From positions 124,001-188,000 of the forward strand of contig MU270047.1 of assembly GCA_021432635.1 (NCBI GenBank): a stretch of DNA of 64,000 nt. The letters are read 5' to 3'. The notes under the pieces were generated by a model that worked only from the letters and a program-made list of their open reading frames with translations, was not told the origin of the DNA and did no database searches. The DNA is from Thozetella sp. PMI_491 (taxonomy: Eukaryota; Ascomycota; Sordariomycetes; Chaetosphaeriales; Chaetosphaeriaceae). Below, in pieces: positions 32,207-42,314 of the stretch (its first letter is position 1; the number at the start of each line of letters is the position of its first letter). The translations under genes and the position numbers were made by a program.

Positions 32207-34830
32207 ATGGGAGTTACAGACGAAGCTTTGTAAGTCGTCAGGTACCTTGTGGTGGTTTTCTGGCCGGGCCAACCCCGCTCACGTCCCTCCAGCCACAACC
32301 CTCATGATGAAGAGACGGAGGAGCAACTGGAGTATGAGAGGGAGATGTTGAAGGGGTTGTTCGAGGCCCACCAACCTCCTCCTTACTCCGAGTCCGCAAG
32401 CGGGAGCGCCGAGGGCCACACCCAGAGCCGAGGCTTGTTCTCAGCCCCCCCTTCCGCGGAGAACACGGAGGCTAAGTCTGGAGGCTTCCGCTCCGCCATC
32501 AAAGATTTGGTCTCGGACCTAAAGCCGGCAGTCAAGAGCATCAAGTCCTTCGTCACGCTCGACGGTCAACTGGGCAAGGACATTACCGATGTGAATCTCT
32601 TTCCCGAGGTCGCCCGCACGGCCCAGGTGCGCCACGGCATCGACATCGGTCCGGAGGAGAAGGAGTACCTCCTCAAGCGTAAGGCGCGCGTGAGAGACCA
32701 GTTTGCCCGCTACATGGGCTGGGACCCGAGCGCCGTACATCCAGACGATGTGCCCACGGTCGCCTTCGGTGGCTCGGGCGGTGGCTACCGCGCTATGCTG
32801 GCCGTGCTGGGGTACACGTTAGCTATGAAGCAGGCCGGCATGTGGGACCTCTTGACATATGTTTCCGGCGTGTCGGGTTCGTGCTGGGCGATCGCCGCCT
32901 ACTTCACCTTTGGAGGTGCCAGCGTCGAATCCGTCATCGAGCACTGCAAGAAGCGCCTGTCGCCGCACCACCCCCTGAGCCCAGACGCCATTGGCAAACT
33001 GTTGGGAGCAGCGCGAGGAGACTACCAAACACTGGGACCGCTGATTCAGAAGCAGAAGAGTGGTCTGCACACTGTGCCCATGGACCTATATGCCGTCTTC
33101 ACTACCGGCTATCTCTTCATGCAGCCCGACCCAATGCTGAACCCCGGTAAGGGAGCCGAGGCCGAGGTTCCCGGCTACCACAAGGCTTGGTGGAAGTGGA
33201 CGGATGCCAGAAAGCATCTCGAAGGCGGCGAGGAGCCCCTTCCCATCATGACGGCTATCCGGTAAGTCACACGTGTGTGGCCGCGAGAGATCATGCCAAG
33301 CTATGTACTGACCTGATATCAAGACATGAGCGCCCCTGGAAAGGTGAAACGAACCTAGGATAATCGTAAGAGCTGATTCATTGTAAGCTAACCGTGGCTA
33401 TGATAGATTGGGCGGATCCGGAGCATCCCTTTGCGACCGACGACCCCACGACGAAGGAGCACCAAGATGCGAAGGACGCATGGTACCAGTGGTTCGAAAT
33501 CACCCCTTACGAGGTAGGTTGCGATGAGCTCGAGGCCTTTGTACCGACCTGGGGGTTTGGGAGGAAGTTCGAGGAAGGCTCTTCTATCGTCAGCCTTCCT
33601 GAGCAGTCTCTAGCGCTTCTGATCGGTCTCTGTGTGAGTGCGCCGGCCGGTCCACTGTCCAGTTATCTTGCCACGATCCAGCGCAACCTGCCAGCTGGTT
33701 TCATTGCCGACACCGTCAACGGAATTGCCTCGGGTATCTCCAAGCTGTGGGGAAAGCATGAGACGGCCGTATTCGAGAATCATCACCCGCTGCACGCCTC
33801 GAATGAGTGGAACTTTTTGTATCACTATACTCCGACCCCCAAGGGCACTCCCCGCCCTCCCGGGATCGAGAATTCGCCCAAGATTCACCTAATTGACAGT
33901 GGAATGGTAGGCCTGATTCCAGATATATGCCTTAGTGGCTCAATGCTAACGCATGCTAGGACAATAACTGCCCTACCGTTGGTAACCCCTTTCTCAGCGT
34001 ACCGCCCTTTGCTTTCTCATGGTCAGCTAATTGGTTCCTAGTATGTCATGCTGCATCCCGACCGCAAGGTTGACGTGATCCTCAACATGGACGCCTCCTC
34101 AGACGTGCAGAAAGACAGCTTCCAGCAGCGTGTGAGCCAAATTGGATACCGTCGTGGGCTGGACTTCAAGCGCCGGCACGAACTCAAGCCAGATCCCAAC
34201 ACGGCCAACCCGGATCGTTTCAAAGGGCTCTATGCGCAGATCTACGACGGGGCAATCCTAGCAAAGCGTCCAGAGAAGGTCATTGATTCTTACGGTGACG
34301 AGGTTACCAACCCGCCTGGACCCTTGACCCATCAAGAGTGCACCATGGTTTACCTCCCATTGCTGCCGAACGAGCGAGCAGTACCAGGGTATGATCCAAG
34401 TACTGCCAAGTTTAGCGGAAGTTATAATCTGGTATGGACTCCTGAACAGATCGACATGATTATCAAGACTAGCGTGGCCAATTTCCAGGCTGGCCAGGAC
34501 ACGGTAAAGGAGGCCCTGTTCAACGCCTGGCAGCGCAAGAAGTACCTGCGCGAGCAGGGTGTGCCCCTTCCGCCTAGAGGACCGCCAACGACATCAGCTG
34601 CAGATACCACAGCGGGCACCAACCTAGCATTGACACCCGGTACACATGCCAGCCAGGGGTCGCAGCCACAACTGCCACAGGTGTCACAACCGGTTCAACC
34701 CCCCGTATCCTCGTCTTCATCCCAGGCGCCACTATACCCGCAACACGAAACGCTTCCAGATGGATCGCCTATTCCTCCGCCTCCTCCTTACCCTCCTTCT
34801 ACCCAAGAGTATCCCGCTGAGAAGCAGTGA
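32207..34830 (+). CDS. Cytosolic phospholipase A2-type lipase (PLA2c domain)
   Basis: Six exons (32207-32229, 32293-33261, 33324-33343, 33407-33906, 33960-33977, 34042-34830) give 772 aa. A polar N-terminus precedes the PLA2c/lysophospholipase catalytic domain with the oxyanion motif AFGGSGGGYRAML, nucleophile elbow SGVSGSCW (Ser202) and catalytic Asp segment IDSGMDNNCPTYV. A proline/glutamine-rich tail (about 700-772, ending in PPPPPYPPS) follows. There is no signal peptide, unlike secreted fungal phospholipase B, so it is the cytosolic cPLA2-like form that releases fatty acids from phospholipids. Two exons are tiny (20 and 18 nt) but are required for frame and family sequence. The GTTGGT donor at 33978 is weak yet gives the conserved junction. 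Confidence 0.88.
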
Positions 34831-35056
34831 GATTTCTAGCGTCTACCCAAGAGAAGGTGTTGACTCCCGGCACAACACTGCCCCCCTTTAGCTTCCCGAG
34901 TTTGAATGAGACGATGTGAACTAGAATAGCAGTGTGTATAATGCAATGTTCAATTGCGGTTCTCAAGATCGCGAACTCGTCATATTCACCTAGGATTGTC
35001 TACGCGAGCTCTGTTCAACTGTAGCAGCTATCCAATACAACCATTGTCTCCGGGTG

Positions 35057-36478
35057 TTAGAAGATGGCTAGAATATTCGGGGGGCTGTACGCAACGCCGG
35101 TTAGCAGATTTAAATGGCAACGCTGCCGAGTTACAAGGCCACTTGCCTCGCCACGCCTCCCACAACATTGCATGGCTCGCTCGTGACAAAGAAGCTCCAA
35201 CGCCCTAGCTTTTGGCACTGCTCCGAGAGCTTTTCCAGGTCAAAGAGCTCGCCGATAGGACAGCCCCATCCGGACAGGGCGACCTCGTGGAAAGACCAGT
35301 CTTTCTGGGTCGGCCACGCCTCAAACGTCGGGTGGTCGCCAGCTAGGGCTGAGAAGTTCTCCCACAGCCATCTTGCCATTGGTTCGGTTTGTTCAACTCC
35401 GATGAACTTGTGCGGAAAGGTCTGTTTGAGGGATGATATCTCGGCGGCGGGTTTGGATGTCATGGTGGCCAGCCAGCCTAGGACGACCAACTGTTACAAA
35501 AGGCGGATGGGGGTTATATGGGACACGATGAGCTCACCAGAACGTACGATCAGTATGTCACCGAATTTTACCTTAGTCCTCTGCGCGGCAAGGCATGCCT
35601 GGATGTCTGCCAGGGGGATTGGAGTCGTGTCAAAGGCATTGACATCGACTGCGTCAACACTAGTTTGCTGATGGCGCCAGCGGTGGTAGTCTATAAGATT
35701 CTTAGAGATTTATCGATGTTCTAAGGGCGTCTCGGATGCCCCAAGTCATGTCTCGAGGAAGAACTCATGCGCAAGGCTCTGTCGCGCCGACAGCAGCTTC
35801 CAGGAGCTCGCAAAAAGGCGATACGGAACACGGTTAGCACTTACCCACAAGGATACCGCGCCCAACGATGCCCTTCTCAGCCCATGCTGCTAACGTAAGT
35901 CTCTAGTCTCTGTGGGTTTGTTGACACTCCTGAGGCATGGACCTACCTTGGATCCCGTTGATACTCTTCAGCCGCTGGCCCTTGTCGTCTACGGCATGAA
36001 TGTCTTCCTGGGTGACGCCGTTGTAGAACATCTTCTCTTTCTGATAGCCAAAATGGCGGAGTCCATCCCACTGGCTCGTTGACTGCGAGTTGAAGGTCCA
36101 GATATCGTCGTTGACAGTCCTAGGGGACTTGTTGAGCAGTTCGTGGTGGAAGATGCGCCGCTCAAACCAGGCTCGGTCAGTATGACCATTCAGTGGCCAG
36201 TTGAGCGAGATCCTTCTCTCTGGTCAGAACTCAACCGAGGGCTCGAGATAAGGCAACCGCCTCACGACTAGGATCAGAACATGCCTGGCCCCGGTCTGGA
36301 TTTCACTTCGTGCTGCGTCGGCAACGCGTTCATCCGTAAGCCGGTTCAGTGTACCCAACTCGTCCTGCTCCCCGTAGAGACCCCATGCAGACCATTTTGG
36401 ATCCCCATCACGGAGGGGGAGGTCGTCGAAGCTTGGGATGCCGTTCTCGTTGAGCTTGACATTCGGATTCACCGCCAT
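35057..36478 (-). CDS. Cyclase-family protein (PF04199, kynurenine-formamidase-like fold)
   Basis: Six exons (minus order 36285-36478, 35947-36212, 35845-35886, 35538-35690, 35147-35477, 35057-35084) give 337 aa. Family features run in order: FDDLPLRDGDPKWSAWG, GTLNRLTDERV, ARISLNWPLNG, SQWDGLRHFGYQ, GIVGRGILVDY, FGDILIVRSG, FIGVEQTEPMARWLWENF, FEAWPTQKDW and GWGCPIGELFDLE. The C-terminus GGVASPPNILAIF lies in a 28-nt last exon. Members are metal-dependent hydrolases or cyclases; the fungal group is uncharacterised, so the substrate is unknown. Two introns, 36213-36284 and 35085-35146, begin with GC (GCATGT, GCAAGT). The 154-nt intron 35691-35844 is long for this gene. An in-frame upstream ATG at 36577 could extend the N-terminus by 33 residues. 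Confidence 0.88.
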
Positions 36479-37025
36479 GATTGCTACGGTAGTGCTTGAA
36501 GAGCTACACAGGTGGACCCCGGTTGGTACTAGAGAAATCGCTGCAAGATTAGAGAATAGGAGAAAGGCGATATGCACCTTTGTGAAGAATGCTCAAAACG
36601 GTTGGAGAATATGTCCTTTACCCCCTCCTTTCCCCTCGAGGCACTGGTCTTCTGGGTTCTTGATGAGGGTCCGACTCTGCTCCGAACCCCGCAACCTCCT
36701 CATACGCTGCGCTTTTCCGCTTCCATTGCATGGCTACAATCGAGACAGAAGAAACAAGACACTTGCGCACCATACAGTTGCCTACCGTAGATCATGGACA
36801 GACACATCCCTCGATACCACAAACTTTTGGGCATAAACTTGCGCCACTCAAGATGATAACAAGAGGGTGAAGGTTAAATATCTCGACATTATATTTTAAA
36901 CTAGATACCCAGGGATATCTATGAAGCAGTTGATCAGACATTAGACTCCACAAATGCCATGCCCCCTAAGGTATCGATTACGATCTGGAGCTGCTTGCCC
37001 CTTCTCCTATTTCCCTCTGCAAACC
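36479..37025. other. Intergenic: cyclase promoter / lectin-like gene 3' flank
   Basis: 547 nt; nothing recognised. Confidence 0.5.
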
Positions 37026-38550
37026 TCAAGGTGCCGCCACTTGGCCTACGTACGTCCACGAAAGCGGACTTGAGCGGTCCACTGAGAACTGGTGGATCTC
37101 GCTGGTGTTGGTGAGGCCGAAGAACTTCATGTCTCCCGTTAGGGCGACATTGGTCCAGTTGGAAAACACTTTGCCCTGGAGCGTCGGCTCCGCATTTCCG
37201 TGCCAGTCAGAATTGTTCCAGAAGTTCGCCAGCAGAGTACCGTTCGGATAGCTCTGGGCCAGTAGGAGATTGGCAAACCCTGTCTTATCTTTTTTGGGAT
37301 TGATAAAGCCCTGCGCAGCGAGCCTCGGAGGTATCGACGGGAGCGCCTTGGCGAGGGTTTGCCCTGTACAAAATGTTAGCTAGACTGCACCGAGTTACGA
37401 GATAGTAGAGATGGAGTCATAGCATACCGTAGTACCAAGGCGGTGAATAGAATACCTCAGAAAGGACCCCGGATCCATCGTAATAGATCTTTGGACTGCT
37501 CGGCACGCCCGACGAGTCGGGGGACATGGCGGACACACCTATGCCCGTCCCAGCTGTGATGCCCGGGATAAGCTGCAGGGGAGTCGCAGACCAGTTGCTC
37601 TGGTTGGCAAAGCGAAGGGCCTGGCTGTCGTCCTCGTAGAACAGATAGATGTAGTTGGTGCAGTTCTTTACGCACAAACTCCACCATGCCCCGAGCGAAG
37701 CAGTGCTACCAGCCTTGTGTTTGCTGTCGCTCGTTGTCAGGTCGCCATAGCTCCAGCTGCCGCCACGAGTGTCGGTCGAGTATAGCTCTTGAACGACGTT
37801 GTCAGTCGAGATGAAGAAGAGCGCAATACCAAAGTCTTGATTGTACGGCGCGGCGGTCCATGGCCAGGACCGCACGGTAGCGGAGAGCGATGTACCGGCC
37901 ATGGGCTTAATGTTGAGGTTCGAGATGCTTGTGCGCGCGGTAATGTTTACTGTCTCCCACGTCTTGTTGGATGAGTCCCACAGAGACATGACCAGACTAG
38001 TCTGCTGGTCTTGCCAGAAGACGCCGTAGTAACTGACACTGCCAGTAGAATCGGTCCAGTTGATAGCACTCAGCTGCGAGCTAGAAAGGACGGTCGAGTT
38101 TACCTGGGTCGAGCCTCCCGGCGTGGACGGGGCCGCAGCGCTGTCATTCTGGTTTCTTTTACCGACAGTCCCCCCGACGGCGCCACCGACGACCGCCCCG
38201 ATGATGATAACCAAAACCACAGCTAATACGATGAAGAAGGTCTTCCGTTTCAGGCCCCATATCCTCGCATCCTTAGGATTCGGCGGCGGCGCCTCTTGCC
38301 CATATCCGTAGGTCTGGTCTGGAGCCAACCCATTGGCGTCGTATGCGGCCTTTCCCTCCGCTAGCTGAGGCCCGAGCGTACCCCCAGACCATGTGCCTGG
38401 CGGCTGCTTGTCGGAAGGGTTTCCAGGGTAGTAGTGCTCCAAGCTCGAGTCTGGCAACACCTCAAGGCCGGCCGATTCCTGGTGGGATACGACCTCGAGA
38501 GTGCTATAGTCATATTGATAGTTGCCGTGGCCCTGGGTTTGGTTCGACAT
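37026..38550 (-). CDS. Membrane-anchored fucose-lectin-like (six-bladed propeller type) protein
   Basis: Two exons (37428-38550, 37026-37363) give 486 aa. About 100 polar residues without a signal peptide precede one membrane helix (about 104-126, TFFIVLAVVLVIIIGAVVGG). A Ser/Thr linker then leads to an extracellular region with repeated Trp-centred blades (SVSYYGVFWQD, WETVNI, DFGIALFFISTDN, VQELYSTD, GSWSYGDL, NYIYLFYED), which resembles the fungal fucose-specific lectin/propeller fold. The two halves join in frame at WYYGQTLAKAL. Several N-glycosylation sequons are present. It probably binds glycans at the cell surface. Ligand residues cannot be judged without an alignment. Topology mirrors that of the GH16 protein at 9669-11680. 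Confidence 0.75.
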
Positions 38551-40088
38551 GCTGCCGTCTTGTTCCGTCCCGGATAGGATCGGGAGTGGTACTGGCTCCT
38601 AGCGATGGTGAAGACGAAGGGGTACAGCGACACCCTGAGGCGAGTTAGAGAGCTCGGGACCACGGCCTGTGCAGCTGTGTATAGTCGAGAGGAAAATGTG
38701 CGAACCAAGTCGGAGGAGAGAAAAGAGTTGGGGCAGGAGGCGCCCTGTGCATGGAGACAGAGCACGCTCTAGCTCTCTCCATGGGAACTTTCTGGTTGGT
38801 CCTCGTTGTGCCTAAGCCATTTCGATGCCAATCCTGAGAGCATCATTTAGACTACCCCTGTTTGCTCAATCCCTTCTAATCTACAAATTAGCACGTATGA
38901 GTATTGGTTCAGTTTCGTGCTAGCCACCTGGCGGATCTACAACGCGGCTGCTAGTGTCAACAGCCGCGACGGCGTCGTCCTATTCCCAGCCCTATGGAGT
39001 CGTGTCGGCCGGCTAGGTGCCCCCCCCCATGCCCAGCTTGCTCGGCTCGACTAATTCCCGCACCAGGAGCATGAAATCCCAAGTGCCGAATGGGTGCCGA
39101 GTCAACGGGTCAAGAATAGGAGTGGCTTATTCGGCAGCCTGGGGCTGGATGGGTGGCTAAGTTGCCGTGGCCAAGGTTCCACAGAGCCCTTCGCCTGGGA
39201 ACAGTTCGCAAGACTGGCTGTCAGCGCTAACAGACTTTAACGGGGCCTGGTTGACACCGTTCCGTCTGTGTTGTTCAGTTGTAGCCACTTAGGGGAGTTC
39301 AACTGAGACGGGCCTGGGCGCCAAACAAGCGCCATTCCAAGAAGCGATATCTTTGTTAACCCCCCCGCCCTGTCCTAACCCCAGGTGGCGGGACGTTGGA
39401 AACACACCAAATATAAGCCTTGCCAGATCAGAAGCTATTAATGTGGCCCTGACTCGCCAAGTCTCCCAACTCAGTCCAGTGAGGCGACCATGGTAGGTCG
39501 GGTCACCAGCCTACCCAAATGGAGCAGGTAGGATGCTAGTCTCAAGGCTAACGCCTACCTCCATCCGAGCTCAACCAGAAAGGCAAGACATGCCACTGAA
39601 GCGAGCATAGATTGCCCATGAATAATGAAGCGCGTTGCGCCCAAAACGCTCAGCTTGGACTTCTAGAGCTGGGAATATGGCCAAGATGGTACCATGGAGT
39701 TTGGCTAAGCATTCTGACGGAGAATTGGTGGAGGGAACTGCTAACGTGATTGTCCTGGCACTCTGACGACTAGAGTGGTATACCTCAGTAGTTGCAGCTA
39801 AAACGCACTGGTAACCCGATACACGGTGCAGGAAGCGCTCTGCCGATAGGAAAAGTCCTCGCCTGAGTTCCTTCTTAACCGACTATGGGGGAGGGGGAGA
39901 GCTAAGCTCCTACGCGGACTGCCCCGACATTTCTTGAGCTGCATGGAATGGAACTATATAACCGAATTAACAATTAGAGATAGGCTCTACCCCGGTACGT
40001 CACCTCCTCGAGACGGTAGGTAGAGGCAATAAGAGCAAGAAGGCAACCTACCCCACCACGAAATCCTAGGACTGGCAGTGATGATATC
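38551..40088. other. Gene-poor region, no recognisable gene
   Basis: About 1.5 kb between the lectin-like gene and the orphan gene. It reads less GC-rich than its surroundings by eye, with many stops in all frames. I see no transposon remnant, terminal repeat or tRNA. Confidence 0.45.
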
Positions 40089-41020
40089 TTAAACATAAAC
40101 CCAAACCAATTGTGCATAAGCCTGCAACTCTTCAACACTAATAATGTAATCCCCCTCTTGTGGACCTGGGTTTCGTAGAAAGAGAAGCCGGAACGAAAGT
40201 ACCAATGCACCTCTAATGACATGGTATGACGCTGGGTTAGTGGCTGTATCCTTGGTGATACTAATCCTCTGCCGTAATACCGGTTGGAGAATAGTGCCGA
40301 CAGCTGCTCGCCTCGTAGTTGTAGCTCCTGAGCGAATCTGTGGCTCTTCTTCCCATCTCTCGATGATAATCCTTTGGTTCTGGTGATCAAACTTGGTGAG
40401 AAGTACAATCTTGACGAGGTGGTCTGACGCTGAAAACCACCACTTCATATCATCTCGGAGAGCAGATAAAGACTCAGAGTCTCCAGCCTCAATGACTAGT
40501 GTCGGCCAGGCATCATTAAAATGACGTGCTGGTATTGGGCCACCACTTGAGTCACCCTCTCCGCCATCACCTCCGGGGTGGCCTCGCGGTCGAAAGGTAG
40601 TACTACCAATTACTATCCAACCATCCTCTTGATTATTTCTAACCAGTTTATGGTCATATTTACGGTGAAGTTCAAGATGAAGTGCTTCGTGTAGCTTGGT
40701 AGGGATTGTAATGATTAGAATACCCTTACTGGCATGGTACCGGCGGATGCGAAAAGGACGTTTTTCTCGGAGACACAGCTCCTCAAAATCAGCAGGAGGG
40801 ACTTCTACTTATTGATTAGTAAATAATTAATAATTTGGGGCTAAGGAAGTATACTCTGAACAATGAGAAAGTCGCCCTGGACCTGCTTGACTGCCTCAAA
40901 GAGGTCTTCAATATTTGTGAATTGGATTGTAGGCATGTCATCTCTTTGATCTACGTCTGAGGCCACCGTAGTGGGTAAAGTTGAGACTGAGAAGGACGGG
41001 GAGGCTGACGCAGATGCCAT
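40089..41020 (-). CDS. Orphan fungal protein, possible PD-(D/E)XK nuclease-like fold
   Basis: Two exons (40855-41020, 40089-40804) joined by a 50-nt GTATAC...TAG intron with a TACTAATC branch site give 293 aa. The sequence belongs to a multicopy fungal family of hypothetical proteins that I recognise by its pattern: ARHFNDAWPTLVIEAG, ESLSALRDDMKWWFSAS, VKIVLLTKF, ATTTRRAA, and a C-terminal VLSFRLLFLRNPGPQEGD. An Asp...Glu-x-Gly...Lys arrangement (NDAW, VIEAG, VLLTK) resembles a restriction-endonuclease-like core; that is inference. Codons are richer in A/T than in neighbours, and the gene sits alone in a gene-poor 2.9-kb interval. No signal peptide or membrane helix. Function not assigned. 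Confidence 0.72.
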
Positions 41021-41488
41021 CGTAAAGAGAAAAGTGGTGGCGGGAGGAAAGTGGTTTGCGGGAAGAGTGGTTTACGGGAGGAAAGTGGTTGCGGAAGGTG
41101 AAGAGCTAGGCTAGACTAGAGGACCCCTCGCTAGGTGGCGGGATGGGGCAGAGTTGTGAACTGACTTTTTCAGAAGCCGGTTTTAGACTAGAATATCCGA
41201 GTAGATGCTTCGTCGAGATTAAGCAACTGGCCATCCGATGCCAAACAGACGGCCCTAGGTTTGTAGGCCATGCCGAGGCATGTTGTATGCTAGTCACAAC
41301 CCCTCTTGACGTCTACGGTGGTGGTGGCACCGCCCTCAATTACCGGCCTTCGGTAGTCTCGCGGGACATTGCTGCAGACGCCATAGCAGATGCAAGGCAC
41401 GCAATCTAACAGAGCAACGTAACCCGCCATATGCCTCGCGGCATAAAAACCGCAATATAACCGTCGCGACGCTAGGCGCACTCATTCC
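41021..41488. other. Intergenic: orphan-gene promoter / PAC3 3' flank
   Basis: 468 nt. A short direct repeat of GAAAGTGGTT(T)GCGGGA type lies at about 41030-41095, just upstream of the orphan gene start. Nothing else seen. Confidence 0.5.
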
Positions 41489-41990
41489 TCAAAGAACTTG
41501 CTGAATTAGTTCGAGAACATCAAAATACGCTTCCCTGGCTGTCTCTACAGCTCCGAGCCCCAAGCCGAGTAGTAGGGTCCTCTGGTCCTCTGGATTCCGA
41601 AGAGACAAGTGGCTCGCAATCTGAGCAGCATAAAGCTGTCCGACAGTATTTCGATCCTCTCCACCGGCGCCAACCAAGGTTTTAGGCGTTAAATGGGTGG
41701 ATGGGAGAGCACCAGCGCCAGGGAGAGCCATGTCCACTGTCGCCGAAGACGGGGCCGAGAGGGGGACTTGGATCTTGAGCCACATAATTAGGCCAAAATA
41801 TCTTGCAAGCTTAGGACTCATAATTTGAGCTTACCCACTGGGCTAGACGTCCTTCTTGGGAAATAGTGATGACGATTTTGTCCGAGAAGCTCATGGATGA
41901 GACCTCGGTTGGTGCTCCATTCACCAGGCCTGTCGCCTTCTTGGATGGTGCCGGGAAAGGCTCCTCTCTAAACTCGGGTGCCTCCGCCAT
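41489..41990 (-). CDS. Proteasome assembly chaperone 3 (PAC3/POC3-type)
   Basis: Two exons (41835-41990, 41489-41773) give 146 aa. The small PAC3 fold is indicated by FSDKIVITISQEGRLAQW joined to IQVPLSAPSS, a loop region, then GQLYAAQIASHL and LLLGLGLGA near the end. PAC3 works with its partner to guide formation of the alpha ring of the 20S proteasome. The intron at 41774-41834 ends in CAAG, slightly unusual but in phase. The protein start is the Met of MAEAPEF, matching the family's short N-terminus. It is divergent from the helicase gene, with only 324 nt between the two starts. Confidence 0.82.
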
Positions 41991-42314
41991 GCCGGAAAAT
42001 ATGGAAAGGTTAGGACAGTATAAGCCTGTGGTTTGGCTCAAGCACCTCTCCCTCTAGTCTGTTGAGAACGTAGGTTTACTTGGTACCGCTGATGTCGATG
42101 GCCGAAAGGGTTGGATCGACGCTGTGGGTCCACTAAGCTGCCCCGCCATTATCGATAAGATAATTCTGATTCTGCCACGGGCGGTGAGACTTTTCTCAAG
42201 TATTTCTCCATCACTGCACCTTGCCTCTTGCCTTGGTCCTGGCTGAGGCCTATCAACGCTCTCGATTGGCAAGGAGACACGTTGGAGAGCGAGTCTCATA
42301 TCTTGGGTGACAAG
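41991..42314. promoter_or_regulatory. Short bidirectional promoter, PAC3 / ECM16
   Basis: 324 nt separate the divergent start codons, so both 5' UTRs and core promoters must share this space. No specific binding site can be named with confidence. Confidence 0.5.

Noticed and set aside
38551-40088. A RIP-degraded transposon in the gene-poor stretch
   Set aside because: It looks somewhat less GC-rich by eye, but I found no repeat copy or element motif; a RIP-index calculation would be needed to claim this.
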